Shown here: positions 1 through 9,873 of the stretch, piece by piece
Position numbering within the stretch: position 1 is the stretch's first letter
Layout of the letters: each line of letters opens with the position of its first letter
NCBI RefSeq assembly: GCF_003002925.1
Contig: NZ_PVTK01000010.1
Coordinates: 30,037 to 94,036, forward strand
Reading direction: 5' to 3'
Length of the DNA stretch: 64,000 bases
DNA from: Vreelandella songnenensis
Lineage (GTDB): Bacteria > Pseudomonadota > Gammaproteobacteria > Pseudomonadales > Halomonadaceae
Notes under the pieces: generated by a model
Told to the model about the DNA's origin: nothing
Database searches by the model: none
Seen by the model: only the letters and a program-made list of their open reading frames with translations
Position numbers and translations under genes: made by a program

Positions 1-511
1 GGGTTGGATTCGTCCTTGGCGGCGTCCAGATGATTTTCGCCGGTAAAGCCGTAGCGCACCTCGCGAAGCCCGACGCTGCCCGCCATGTCCTGCAGCTCGC
101 AGTCGCCGTTGGCCGGGCAGGTCAGGCAATCCAGCGGGTGGTCGGAAATGTAGAGCTCCATGACGCCCCGGCGAAGCCTGGCCAAGCGCTCGTTTTGGGT
201 GGTCACCTTCATGCCTTCCACCACCGGCGTGGTGCAGGAAGCGGGAAGGCCTCGGCGGCCTTCGATCTCGACCGCGCAGAGCCGGCAGGAGCCGAAGGCC
301 TCGAGACTGTCGGTGGCGCAGAGCTTGGGAATGCTGATATCCGCCAGGGCCGCGGCGCGCAGCACGGAGGTGCCTTCCGGCACGCGAAGGGTGATGCCGT
401 CGATCTCGAGCGTCACCTGGGCGGCGTTGGCATTCGGAATGGGTGAGGGCGTGCCATAGTCCTTGCTGAAGTCGACGCTGTTGGCCTGACGCCGTGGATC
501 GAAATGTTCAA

Positions 512-515
<4 letters not shown>
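1..515 (-). CDS. fdsA: NAD-dependent formate dehydrogenase alpha subunit, N-terminal part
   Basis: Partial: 171 codons from the ATG at 515, running off the left edge. The alpha subunit carries the Mo/W-bis-MGD site that oxidises formate to CO2 and passes electrons through Fe-S clusters to the FdsB/FdsG diaphorase part. The visible portion has a 2Fe-2S ferredoxin-like domain (residues about 35-110, cysteines in KLC and GSCRLCAVE) and then the NuoG-type His-Cys cluster motif DHPLDCLTCPANGDCELQ. The ATG overlaps the fdsB stop by 4 bases (ATGA), so the two genes are translationally coupled. The molybdopterin domain lies outside the window. A NuoG-like hydrogenase subunit would share these motifs, but the short gene order G-B-A favours formate dehydrogenase. 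Confidence 0.9.
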
Positions 516-2064
<1,549 letters not shown>

Positions 2065-2068
<4 letters not shown>

Positions 2069-2559
2069 GCCATTACCTCCAGCGGCCGGGTCTGCAGCTC
2101 GTCCAGCAATTCGTCGAAAGCCTCCTGGGTCACGCGCCCGCGTACCTGATCGTCCACGCGGATCGACGGGCCACAGGCGCAGTTGCCCAGGCAGTAAACG
2201 GCTTCCAGGGTGATTTCGCGGTCCGGCGTGGTCTGGTGGTAATCCACGCCCAGGCGCGCCTTGGCGTGGGCTTCGAGCGCGCGGGCGCCGACCGACTGGC
2301 ACGCCTCGGCGCGGCATATCTGCACCACGTGGCGCCCCGGCGGTGCGGTCCGAAAGTGGTGATAGAAACTGATCACGCCGTGCACCTCTGCGCGGGTCTG
2401 CTGGAGTGAGGCGGCGATCAGGGGAACGGCATCGGAGGGGATAAAGCCAAAGCGGTCCTGGAGGGCATGAAGAATCGGCAAGAGCGCGCCTTTAGTGTGT
2501 TTAAGCGCGTCGATCTCGGCTTGGATCGACTGCGACGACCATTCTCGAGACTCGTTCAT
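2065..2559 (-). CDS. fdsG: NAD-dependent formate dehydrogenase gamma subunit (NuoE-like)
   Basis: 164 aa. Thioredoxin-like 2Fe-2S protein of the NuoE/HoxE family. The four cysteine ligands lie in CRAEACQSVGA and in YCLGNCACGPS. It relays electrons within the formate dehydrogenase complex. It is the first gene of the minus-strand fdsGBA operon; the fdsB start overlaps its stop. The 140-bp AT-rich gap to the divergent regulator at 2700 must hold the operon promoter. Confidence 0.92.
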
Positions 2560-2699
2560 CAGGTCTCTCCCGGTGCTGATTGTTTATTATAAATATGCAC
2601 GCTTATGCTTATTTGAAACGGTCAGTAAAAGGGCGTGCACCACGGTCAATGTCACGCTAGCATCAAGCCAACAACGACAAAATATGAAAGATCATGCCA

Positions 2700-3755
2700 A
2701 TGAAGAAAATCACCGTCATTCCCACCTGGTGCTTTCGCGACGAGGCGGGAAATCAACTGGATCTACAGCTGCTTCGATTGCTGAGCGCGGTCTATCGTCG
2801 GGGTAAGTTAACCCATGCCGCAGCGGATACAGGTATCTCATACCGGCACGCCTGGAACTTATTGCGCCAGGGCGGCGAGTTTTTCGGCGTGCCACTGGTG
2901 GAGTTGCAGCGTGGCCGGGGGGCGCAGCTATCGGCGCTTGGCGAAAAGCTCTTGTGGGCAGAGCAGCGCGCCATGGCGCGGCTGGGGCCGCAGCTGGAAA
3001 GCCTGGGTTCCGAGCTGAACCTGGCCATTGCCCGCGAACAGCAGGGCGCGCTTTCTATACTACGCCTGCACGCAAGCCACGGCTTTGCCGTGGAGCTGCT
3101 GCCCAGGCACCTGGAAGCGCTGCCGCTGGATCTTCAGTACTGCAGCCCTCAGGAGTCGCTGGCCGCGCTCAACCGCGGCGCGTGCGACGTGGCGGGCTTT
3201 CATCTGCCGCGCGGCCAGGTCGGCGCGCATGTGCGCAGCGCCTATCAGGGTCTGTTAAAGCCTCGTCAGCACCGCGTGATTGGTTTTATCGCCCGTACTC
3301 AGGGGCTGATCGTGGCGGCAGGCAATCCGCTCGGCATTGAAAACATCACATCGCTGAGCGCAGGCGGCGTGCGCTTTGTGAACCGACAGGTTTCGTCGGG
3401 CACGCGCTCGTTGCTGGACTGCCTGCTGAAAGAAGCGGGCGTATCCAGCAGGAAGGTTCGCGGCTTTGAAATCGAGGAGTACACCCACTCCGCCGTGGCC
3501 GCTTACGTGGCGGCGGGCATGGCGGATGCAGGCTTTGGCGTGGAAGCCGCCGCGCAGAAGTTCGGGCTCGGCTTCATTCCCTTGGCCACCGAGGATTACC
3601 TTCTGGCCTGTCACCACCGCTCGCTGAAAGAGCCGCGCTTTCAAGGCTTTCTGGAGGTCCTGCGCGGCGAGCCCTTTCAGAACGCAGTCAGTGGCCTGCC
3701 GGGGTACAGCCCCAGCCGGTGCGGCGAAATTATCGAAGTGGCCGATCTTCTGTAG
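2700..3755 (+). CDS. Regulator with ModE/LysR-type HTH and periplasmic-binding-like domain
   Basis: About 351 aa. The N-terminus (residues 15-80) is a winged HTH of the ModE/LysR type: AAADTGISYRHAWNLLRQ followed by GRGAQLSALGEKLL. The remainder, from about residue 110, matches the periplasmic-binding-like ligand domain found in molybdate-related one-component regulators (GVRFVNRQVSSGTRSLLD, GMADAGFGVEAAA). The start is uncertain: ATG 2694 and ATG 2700 are in frame, and GAAAG at 2686-2690 is better spaced for 2700. It is divergent from fdsGBA, so it probably controls the formate dehydrogenase operon, perhaps in response to molybdate or tungstate. That ligand is an inference. Confidence 0.8.
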   Translation: MKKITVIPTWCFRDEAGNQLDLQLLRLLSAVYRRGKLTHAAADTGISYRHAWNLLRQGGEFFGVPLVELQRGRGAQLSALGEKLLWAEQRAMARLGPQLESLGSELNLAIAREQQGALSILRLHASHGFAVELLPRHLEALPLDLQYCSPQESLAALNRGACDVAGFHLPRGQVGAHVRSAYQGLLKPRQHRVIGFIARTQGLIVAAGNPLGIENITSLSAGGVRFVNRQVSSGTRSLLDCLLKEAGVSSRKVRGFEIEEYTHSAVAAYVAAGMADAGFGVEAAAQKFGLGFIPLATEDYLLACHHRSLKEPRFQGFLEVLRGEPFQNAVSGLPGYSPSRCGEIIEVADLL

Positions 3756-3772
3756 ATACGGCCCGCCTTGAA

Positions 3773-3808
3773 ACGCCAGGGGCGTGCCGCTTGGCACGCC
3801 CCTGGCGT
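3773..3808. terminator. Perfect 16-bp inverted repeat between convergent genes
   Basis: ACGCCAGGGGCGTGCC at 3773-3788 and its exact complement at 3793-3808 enclose a GCTT loop. It lies between the ends of the regulator gene (3755) and dctM (3832). There is no strong T tract, so it could act as a bidirectional terminator or mRNA end-stabiliser. Confidence 0.6.
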
Positions 3809-3831
3809 CAGCATGCGTAAAGTGCGCGCGG

Positions 3832-5091
3832 CTAGTTCCCCGACCATCCCATGAAAATGGGCACGTAGACGACCAGCAGCACGCCGATCAGCCCCAGAAG
3901 ATACGGGATGATGGCGCGGGTGATGCGCTCCAGCGGCAGCTGGGTAACCGAGGAGGCCACGTACAGATTGATCGCCACTGGCGGGGTGATCATGCCGATC
4001 GAAAGCCCCACGACGATGATCAAGCCGAAGTGGATGGGATCGATGCCCAGCTGCAGCACCAGCGGCAACAGCACCGGGGTGAGGATGATCAAGGCGCTCG
4101 CCGTTTCGATGAACACGCCGGTGAGCAGAATCACCGCCACCACCAGCAGCATGATGATCAGCGGGTTGGTGGAGAGCGACAGCACCGATTGGGCAATGGC
4201 CCCCGGCACCTGCCAGCTCGAGAGCGTCCAGCTCAGCACCGCCGACATGGCAATCACCAGCATGATCACCGCGGTGGTCATCGCCGACCGAATCAAGAGC
4301 TTGTACACCTGGGGCAGGGTCAGGTCGCGGTAGACGAACAGCGACACCAGAAGCGCGTAGTTTACCGCCACCACGGCGGCCTCGGAGGGAGTGAAGATGC
4401 CGGTAAAGATACCGCCCAGAATGATCACCGGCGTCATCAGGCCCCAGCTGGCGGCCTTGAACGTGCGCCAGATGGTGGCCACGGAAAGCGGCGTGCCCTT
4501 GGGATACTGGCGCTTGTAGGCCTGGACGATGGCAATCGCCATCAGCCCCAGCCCCATGGCAAGGCCGGGCAGAAAGCCGTTCAGAAACAGCTTGGAGACC
4601 GACTGCTGGGCGATGACCGCATAGATGATCATGGGCACCGAGGGCGGAATGACCACCCCGATGGTGCCGCTGGCGGCGATGAGGCTGGCCGCCGAGGCCG
4701 GATCGTATCCCTTGCGCTTGAGTTCCGGCACAAGACTCGAGCCCACCGCCGCCGTGGTGGCAGCACCAGAGCCGGAAATGGCCGCAAAGAACATGCCCGC
4801 CATGACCGAGACAATCGAAAGCCCGCCGCGCAGAAAGCCCACCAGCGAATCCGCAAAGCCCACCAGGCGCTCGCTCACCTTGCCCTGGGCCATCAGGTCG
4901 CCGGCCAGGATGAACATGGGAATGGCGACCAGCGCAAAGGAGTTGATGCCCTGGAACATCTGCTGGGTGACCACCATCAGCGGCACGCCGGATTGGTACA
5001 GCGCGTAGAGCGAGCTTGCCCCGATGGCAAAGGCGATAGGCACGCCCAGCAGCATCAGTAGAAAGAACAGCCCGAAAAGCAGTAGTGTCAT
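3832..5091 (-). CDS. dctM: TRAP transporter large permease (DctM)
   Basis: 419 aa, hydrophobic throughout, the usual length for DctM. It forms the ion-coupled inner-membrane channel of a tripartite ATP-independent periplasmic transporter. Typical family stretches include GVPIAFAIG near the N-terminus, SGSGAATTAAVGSSLVPEL, and TPPVAINLYVASS near the C-terminus. Its ATG overlaps the stop of the upstream dctQ (ATGA, 5088-5091). It is the last gene of a dctPQM operon. A 2-hydroxy acid is a plausible substrate because of the neighbouring FAD oxidase at 6876; this is inference. Confidence 0.92.
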   Translation of the reverse strand: MTLLLFGLFFLLMLLGVPIAFAIGASSLYALYQSGVPLMVVTQQMFQGINSFALVAIPMFILAGDLMAQGKVSERLVGFADSLVGFLRGGLSIVSVMAGMFFAAISGSGAATTAAVGSSLVPELKRKGYDPASAASLIAASGTIGVVIPPSVPMIIYAVIAQQSVSKLFLNGFLPGLAMGLGLMAIAIVQAYKRQYPKGTPLSVATIWRTFKAASWGLMTPVIILGGIFTGIFTPSEAAVVAVNYALLVSLFVYRDLTLPQVYKLLIRSAMTTAVIMLVIAMSAVLSWTLSSWQVPGAIAQSVLSLSTNPLIIMLLVVAVILLTGVFIETASALIILTPVLLPLVLQLGIDPIHFGLIIVVGLSIGMITPPVAINLYVASSVTQLPLERITRAIIPYLLGLIGVLLVVYVPIFMGWSGN

Positions 5092-5615
5092 GGTGTCTGC
5101 TCCCCCATGGGCTTTCTGGGCTCGCCTTCACACACGATCTCGACAAGATCCACCAGCGCATACCAGGCCATGATCGCCGCGCTGATCGGCATGATGGCGT
5201 AGACGTAGGACATCGGCAGGCGCAGCGAGGCGGATTTCTGAAAGCTCTGCACCTGCATGTAGCGATAACCGATCACGATCAGCGTGATCATGAAGGCGAT
5301 GACCGCAAGTACCGCAAGAAAGCGCGCCACCTGGCGAAGCCGCACCGGCAGCGCCTCCACGGCGAAGGTGACGGCAATATGATGACCGCGCTGAAACGCC
5401 AGCGTGCCGGCCAGGAAGGTGATCCAGATCAGCAGAAAGCGGGCGACTTCTTCGGTCCAGCCCACCGCGGTGAACAGTACGCGAGAGACGATCTGCAGCG
5501 TGATGACCGCGATCAGCGCAGCCATGCCGATAAAGACAACCGGTTGGATGAGCGCGTCCAGGGCGCGCTCGACGAAGCGTAGCGGGGTCAACAGCGTTTG
5601 AGACAAGGTGGCCAC
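5088..5615 (-). CDS. dctQ: TRAP transporter small permease (DctQ)
   Basis: 175 aa with four predicted membrane helices, typical of DctQ. Conserved WTEEVARFLLIW and the HHIAVTF segment are visible. The start is a GTG at 5615, three bases beyond the dctP stop. An AGGAGG at 5627-5632 (complement) lies 11 bases upstream, inside the end of dctP, which supports coupled translation. It pairs with DctM to form the membrane part of the transporter. Confidence 0.88.
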   Translation of the reverse strand: MATLSQTLLTPLRFVERALDALIQPVVFIGMAALIAVITLQIVSRVLFTAVGWTEEVARFLLIWITFLAGTLAFQRGHHIAVTFAVEALPVRLRQVARFLAVLAVIAFMITLIVIGYRYMQVQSFQKSASLRLPMSYVYAIMPISAAIMAWYALVDLVEIVCEGEPRKPMGEQTP

Positions 5616-6635
5616 TTACTGCACTGCCTCCTGGATACGCGGAAGGAAGTCGCCAAACTGCTGGCCGTACTTCTCGTACACGGGTGCCACGGCGGCCTGG
5701 AAGGCCTCGATATCCGGAGATTCGTTGATCTCCATGCCCGCTTCACGCAGCTCTGTCAGCTGTTCGGCTTCCATCACTGCATTCTGCTCGCGGGCGTAGG
5801 CCGAGGCTTCCTGGGCGGCTTCCAGCACGGCTGCCTGAGCCTCTTCCTGCAGGCCGCTCCACTTGGGCAGGCTCATGATGAAGATGGCCGGGGCGTAGAT
5901 ATGCCGCGTCATGGTCAGGTAGTCCTGGGTTTCGGCCAGGTTGAACGCATGGATCGCGTTCACCGGGTTCTCCTGCCCATCGATAGTGCCCTGCTGCAGG
6001 GCCGTCAGCGCTTCTGTCCAGGCCATGGGCACGGCGTTGGCGCCGAGCGTGCGGAAGGTGTCCACATACACTTCGTTTTCGATCACGCGCAGGCGCAGGC
6101 CATCAAGATCAGCCGGTTCGTTGATCGCGTTACGGCTGTTGGTGATGTTGCGAAACCCGCGCTCGGCGTAAGCCAGGCCTTTCAGGTTCACGTCTTCAAG
6201 CTGGCCCAGAATCTCCTGGCCAATCTCGCCATCGAGCACGTCATAGGCGGCTTCGCTGGATGGGAACAGGAAGGGCAGTTCGAACACGGAGAACGTATCG
6301 ACAAAGTTGGCCACCGGGCCGTTGGTGATCACCCCCATGTCCACGGTGCCGATCTGCATGCCCTCCAGCAGCGTGCGCTCGTCGCCCAGGCTTGCGTTAG
6401 GGTAGATATCCACCGTTACCGCGCCGTCGGTCTTCTCGCTTACCAGTTCTTGAAAGCGCGTCGCGGCGATATGATAGGTGTCTTCGGTATTGACCACGTG
6501 GGCCAGGCGCAGAGTGGTCGGTGTGATCTCGGCGGCCTGGCTGATCAGCGAGGCGCTCAGGAGCCCCAGGCAAGCGGCAGCGCCGATGGCACCTTTCAGG
6601 CGCGCAGGGGTAGAGGGGCGGGCGGTATGATTCAC
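5616..6635 (-). CDS. dctP: TRAP transporter substrate-binding protein (DctP)
   Basis: 339 aa. N-terminal signal peptide with a hydrophobic core AIGAAACLGLLSASLISQAA and likely cleavage after SQA. The mature part is a DctP-family periplasmic binding protein: LAHVVNTEDTYHIAA, GTVDMGVITNGPVANF, AYAERGFRNITNSR, MAWTEALTALQQGTIDGQENP. It is the first gene of the dctPQM operon. It is strikingly similar along its whole length to the orphan binding protein at 8343-9341, which suggests a duplication. The substrate cannot be read from sequence. Confidence 0.92.
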   Translation of the reverse strand: MNHTARPSTPARLKGAIGAAACLGLLSASLISQAAEITPTTLRLAHVVNTEDTYHIAATRFQELVSEKTDGAVTVDIYPNASLGDERTLLEGMQIGTVDMGVITNGPVANFVDTFSVFELPFLFPSSEAAYDVLDGEIGQEILGQLEDVNLKGLAYAERGFRNITNSRNAINEPADLDGLRLRVIENEVYVDTFRTLGANAVPMAWTEALTALQQGTIDGQENPVNAIHAFNLAETQDYLTMTRHIYAPAIFIMSLPKWSGLQEEAQAAVLEAAQEASAYAREQNAVMEAEQLTELREAGMEINESPDIEAFQAAVAPVYEKYGQQFGDFLPRIQEAVQ

Positions 6636-6875
6636 GATATCTCCTGGGGTGGTGGGTTGTTATTATGCGGTGAGGGCAGGCGTTTCGATTTCATCTATAC
6701 CACATCGGCCCTGCCGGAAAAATGGCTTATTTTAGCCCGACGTTTGAGTAATAAAATAAAAAGACTTTATAAAACGAAAGCTTGAGAAAGGCAGGAGTTA
6801 ACCCAGGCGTGGTCATGACCTGCTAAAGGATGATGCGTATGCCCCTCAAGCCGTCTTCATGGATACAGGAACCTT

Positions 6876-8261
6876 ATGAACGCTTTGATTAATGATCTGA
6901 TCGCGGTAGTGGGCGAAAACGGCGTCCTGCTGGGCGATGACGTGGCCCAGCGCAGCGTGGACTGGTTTACCGGCGCGCCGTGCCAGGCCAAGGCGATTGT
7001 TCGTCCGCAGAACACCGAGCAGCTCAGCCAGGTAATGGCGAAGTGCTACGCCGCCGACCAGCCGGTGGTCACCCATGGCGGCATGACCGGCGTGGTACAC
7101 GGGGGCGTTGCCAGCCCCGATGAGCTGGTGGTATCGCTTGAGCTGATGAATCAGATCGAAGAGATCGACGCGGTAGGCTCCACCATGCAGGTGCAGGCCG
7201 GTGTCACGCTTCAGCGCGTGCAGGAAGCCGCTCAGGAAATCGACATGCAGTTCCCGCTCGATCTGGGCGCCCGGGGCTCGTGCACCATTGGCGGCAACAT
7301 CGCCACCAACGCCGGCGGCATCCGCGTGATCCGATACGGCATGATGCGCCAGCAGGTGCTGGGTCTTGAAGCCGTGCTGAGCGACGGCACCGTGATTACC
7401 TCGCTCAACAAGATGCTGAAGAACAACGCCGGTTACGATGTGAAGCAGCTGTTCATCGGCAGCGAAGGCACGCTGGGTGTGGTGACCCGGGCGGTGCTGC
7501 GTCTACAACCTTATATGCCCAGCGAGCAGACGGCGCTGGTCGCGGTGCCCTCCTTTGAAGCGCTCACGGCGCTTTTGAATCTCGTTTCCAAGGAGCTGGC
7601 CAACAGCCTGAGCGCGTTTGAGGCGCTGTGGAACAACCACTACAAGCTGATGACCCTGGAAGGCAGCAAGCACTCGCCGCTGCTGTCTACCGACTCGCCC
7701 TTCTATGCCATCATCGAAACCCTGGGGCTGGATGAAGAGCAGGACGCCGAGGCCTTTGCCCAGGTGCTGGAAAGCGCCATGGAGAAAGAGCTGATTACCG
7801 ATGCGGTACTCGCCAACTCCAGCACCCAGCGCGAAGGCATCTGGGCGGTACGCGAGGATATCGAGTGGCTGGTAAGGTCGCTCAAACCGATGTTCTCCTA
7901 CGACATCAGCCTGCCGATTCCGCACATGGACGAGTACGTCAATAACCTGGAGGCAGCGCTGGATGCGCAGTTTGGGCAAAGCGCCGAGATCGTGGTGTTC
8001 GGCCATCTGGGCGACGGCAACCTGCACATCATGATCACGGTACGCGACGACAGCCTGCAAAGCCGCCGCCTGGTGGAAGAGCTGGTGTACGGCTCGCTGG
8101 TACAGTACGGCGGCTCGATTTCTGCCGAGCACGGCGTGGGCCTCGAGAAGCGCGACTACCTGAAGCTCTCTCGCTCGCCGGAAGAGATCGACCTGATGAA
8201 ACGCATGAAACAGGCGCTGGACCCCAAAGGTCTGCTCAACCCGGGCAAGGTGCTGGGCTAG
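6876..8261 (+). CDS. FAD-linked oxidoreductase, D-lactate/2-hydroxyacid dehydrogenase type
   Basis: 461 aa. VAO/PCMH-type flavoprotein like GlcD, D-lactate dehydrogenase and D-2-hydroxyglutarate dehydrogenase. The N-terminal FAD-binding part contains RGSCTIGGNIATNAGG, and the C-terminal cap contains GHLGDGNLHI and SAEHGVGLEKR. It would oxidise a D-2-hydroxy acid to the 2-oxo acid in the cytoplasm or at the inner membrane face. It stands between, and divergent from or convergent with, two TRAP binding proteins. The simplest reading is that it oxidises the acid they import. The exact substrate is unresolved. Confidence 0.85.
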   Translation: MNALINDLIAVVGENGVLLGDDVAQRSVDWFTGAPCQAKAIVRPQNTEQLSQVMAKCYAADQPVVTHGGMTGVVHGGVASPDELVVSLELMNQIEEIDAVGSTMQVQAGVTLQRVQEAAQEIDMQFPLDLGARGSCTIGGNIATNAGGIRVIRYGMMRQQVLGLEAVLSDGTVITSLNKMLKNNAGYDVKQLFIGSEGTLGVVTRAVLRLQPYMPSEQTALVAVPSFEALTALLNLVSKELANSLSAFEALWNNHYKLMTLEGSKHSPLLSTDSPFYAIIETLGLDEEQDAEAFAQVLESAMEKELITDAVLANSSTQREGIWAVREDIEWLVRSLKPMFSYDISLPIPHMDEYVNNLEAALDAQFGQSAEIVVFGHLGDGNLHIMITVRDDSLQSRRLVEELVYGSLVQYGGSISAEHGVGLEKRDYLKLSRSPEEIDLMKRMKQALDPKGLLNPGKVLG

Positions 8262-8291
8262 ACGCTTATGCTGTCAGGTTCACGTTAGGCA

Positions 8292-8316
8292 AAAAGGCCA
8301 CCGTCGGGTGGCCTTT
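8292..8316. terminator. Bidirectional rho-independent terminator
   Basis: AAAAGGCCACC and GGTGGCCTTTT pair around a GTCG loop, with T tracts on both strands. It lies between the convergent ends of the FAD oxidase and the orphan dctP. Confidence 0.88.
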
Positions 8317-8342
8317 TATATATCCAGTGGTTAACTGAACGC

Positions 8343-9341
8343 TTATTCCGCCAGCGCTTCGCGAATGCGCGGCAGGTAGTCGCCAAACTGCTGGCCGTAT
8401 TGATCGTAGATAGGCGCTACTGCTTCCTGGAAGGCTTCAATATCCGGCGTTTCATTGACCTCCATGCCCGCTTCTTTCAGTGAAGCCAGCTGCTCGGCCT
8501 CCATCTCGGCGTTCAGCTGGCGCTCGTACTCGGCGGCTTCCTGGGCGGCGTCTTCGATCACCGCCTGGGCGTTTTCAGGCAGCTTGTTCCAGGCGGGCAT
8601 GCCCATCACGAAAATGGCCGGCGCGTAGGTGTGGCGCGAGAGCGTCATGTAATTCTGGGTTTCATTCAGTTTGAACGAGTGCACCACGTTCACCGGGTTC
8701 TCCTGACCATCAATGGTGCCCTGCTGCATGGCGGTCAGCGCTTCGTTCCAGGCCATGGGAATGGCGTTGGCGCCGAGTGCGCGGAAGGTATCGGTGTACA
8801 CCGGGTTTTCCATTACGCGGATGCGCAGGCCGTCCATATCGTCCGGCGTGTTGACGGCGCGCTCGCTGTTGGTCAGGTTGCGAAAGCCGCGCTCGGCGTA
8901 AGCCAGGCCTTTCAGGTTCACCTCGGAAAGCTTGTCCAGAAGCTCCTGGCCGATCTCACCGTCCAGCACGCCGTAGGCCGCCTCGGGTGAGGGAAACAGG
9001 AAGGGCAGCTCGAACACCGCCATCTCTTCGACAAAGTTGGCCACCGGGCCGTTGGTGATCACACCCATATCCACGGTGCCGATCTGCATACCTTCCAAAA
9101 GTGTGCGCTCATCCCCCAGGCTGGCGTTGGGGTAGATCTCGATGCTGACCTTGCCATCGGTGCGCGCCTCCACCAGTTCCTCGAACTTGGTGGCCGCCAT
9201 GTGAAAGCCATCCTGCTCGTTGACCACGTGGGCCAGACGCAGGGTGATAGGGTCCATATCGTCAAAATCAGCCGCGTGGGCCGTACCCGCGAGTGCTACA
9301 GAAATACCCAGAGCCAGCGTGTTCAGCGTCAATGTTTTCAT
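8343..9341 (-). CDS. dctP: Orphan TRAP transporter substrate-binding protein (DctP)
   Basis: 332 aa with a signal peptide (TLALGISVALAGTAHAA). It is a close relative of the DctP at 5616-6635, sharing long identical stretches such as GTVDMGVITNGPVANF and KGLAYAERGFRN. No permease genes adjoin it, so it either uses the DctQM encoded at 3832-5615 or is a spare binding protein with a different affinity. It is monocistronic, with a shared terminator downstream. Confidence 0.9.
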   Translation of the reverse strand: MKTLTLNTLALGISVALAGTAHAADFDDMDPITLRLAHVVNEQDGFHMAATKFEELVEARTDGKVSIEIYPNASLGDERTLLEGMQIGTVDMGVITNGPVANFVEEMAVFELPFLFPSPEAAYGVLDGEIGQELLDKLSEVNLKGLAYAERGFRNLTNSERAVNTPDDMDGLRIRVMENPVYTDTFRALGANAIPMAWNEALTAMQQGTIDGQENPVNVVHSFKLNETQNYMTLSRHTYAPAIFVMGMPAWNKLPENAQAVIEDAAQEAAEYERQLNAEMEAEQLASLKEAGMEVNETPDIEAFQEAVAPIYDQYGQQFGDYLPRIREALAE

Positions 9342-9482
9342 TTTTATGTGTTCCCGATTCTACAAGGTGCGAAAGTGCCCATGCAGCATGCCTTACCCGC
9401 GGGAAAATGGTCAATCAAGCAAGGTGCCGGGCTGCGTGCGGCTGGACACAGCGCCCCCACACAGGTACGATACGCACCCAAT

Positions 9483-9559
9483 GCGCCCGTAGCTCAGTTG
9501 GATAGAGTGTCGGCCTCCGAAGCCGAAGGTCGTAGGTTCAATTCCTACCGGGCGCGCCA
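9483..9559 (+). tRNA. tRNA-Arg (anticodon CCG)
   Basis: 77 nt including the encoded CCA. The acceptor stem GCGCCCG (9483-9489) pairs with CGGGCGC (9549-9555). The anticodon stem TCGGC/GCCGA encloses the loop CTCCGAA, so the anticodon is CCG and reads CGG arginine codons. The T arm GGTTCAATTCC is canonical. A lower-GC defence islet follows it directly. Confidence 0.97.
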
Positions 9560-9569
9560 GAACATGATG

Positions 9570-9599
9570 AAAGCCCACGACTAAGTCGTGGGCTTTTTT
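9570..9599 (+). terminator. Rho-independent terminator of the tRNA gene
   Basis: AAAGCCCACGAC and GTCGTGGGCTTT form a 12-bp stem with a TAA loop, followed by six T residues. It ends the tRNA-Arg transcript just before the defence islet. Confidence 0.93.
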
Positions 9600-9873
9600 G
9601 TTTGCCTGTTATCAAGTCGCTCAAGCGAAAACGTGGCTGCAATTAGAACAAAAGCCAAATTTTTATTCGGTTTTGGTGTTTCCAAGCAAGCAATCCCGTA
9701 AGCTTGGACAAATCAATGCTCACTCCGCCAGAAAAGCAGGCTCTGCAATGGATAAGGTGGGGCTCAGCGAACTCGATATTTATGTAAAATTCATCACACC
9801 GCCTGATACCAGTACACTGGATATGCCCTTTGTATTAGCCTGTACGGTGATGGAAAAGGCAGTGGGACAATGA
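9598..9873 (+). CDS. Possible small ORF coupled to the AbiF gene
   Basis: 91 codons from a TTG; an internal ATG at 9748 would give about 41 aa. I recognise no family. Its TGA overlaps the ATG of the AbiF gene by 4 bases (ATGA), the pattern expected of coupled genes, and the base composition is as AT-rich as the AbiF gene. Against it: the long form begins inside the T tract of the tRNA terminator, and no good ribosome site is seen. If it is not coding, 9600-9869 is simply the AbiF promoter region. Confidence 0.25.
   Translation: MFACYQVAQAKTWLQLEQKPNFYSVLVFPSKQSRKLGQINAHSARKAGSAMDKVGLSELDIYVKFITPPDTSTLDMPFVLACTVMEKAVGQ

Noticed and set aside
2069..2317. Upstream extension of fdsB
   Set aside because: It overlaps fdsG and resembles nothing; the coupled ATG at 2068 gives a normal NuoF-type N-terminus.
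3677..5161. Long minus-strand frame overlapping dctM, and a plus-strand one at 3784-5061
   Set aside because: Composition and lack of any family match mark both as shadows of dctM.
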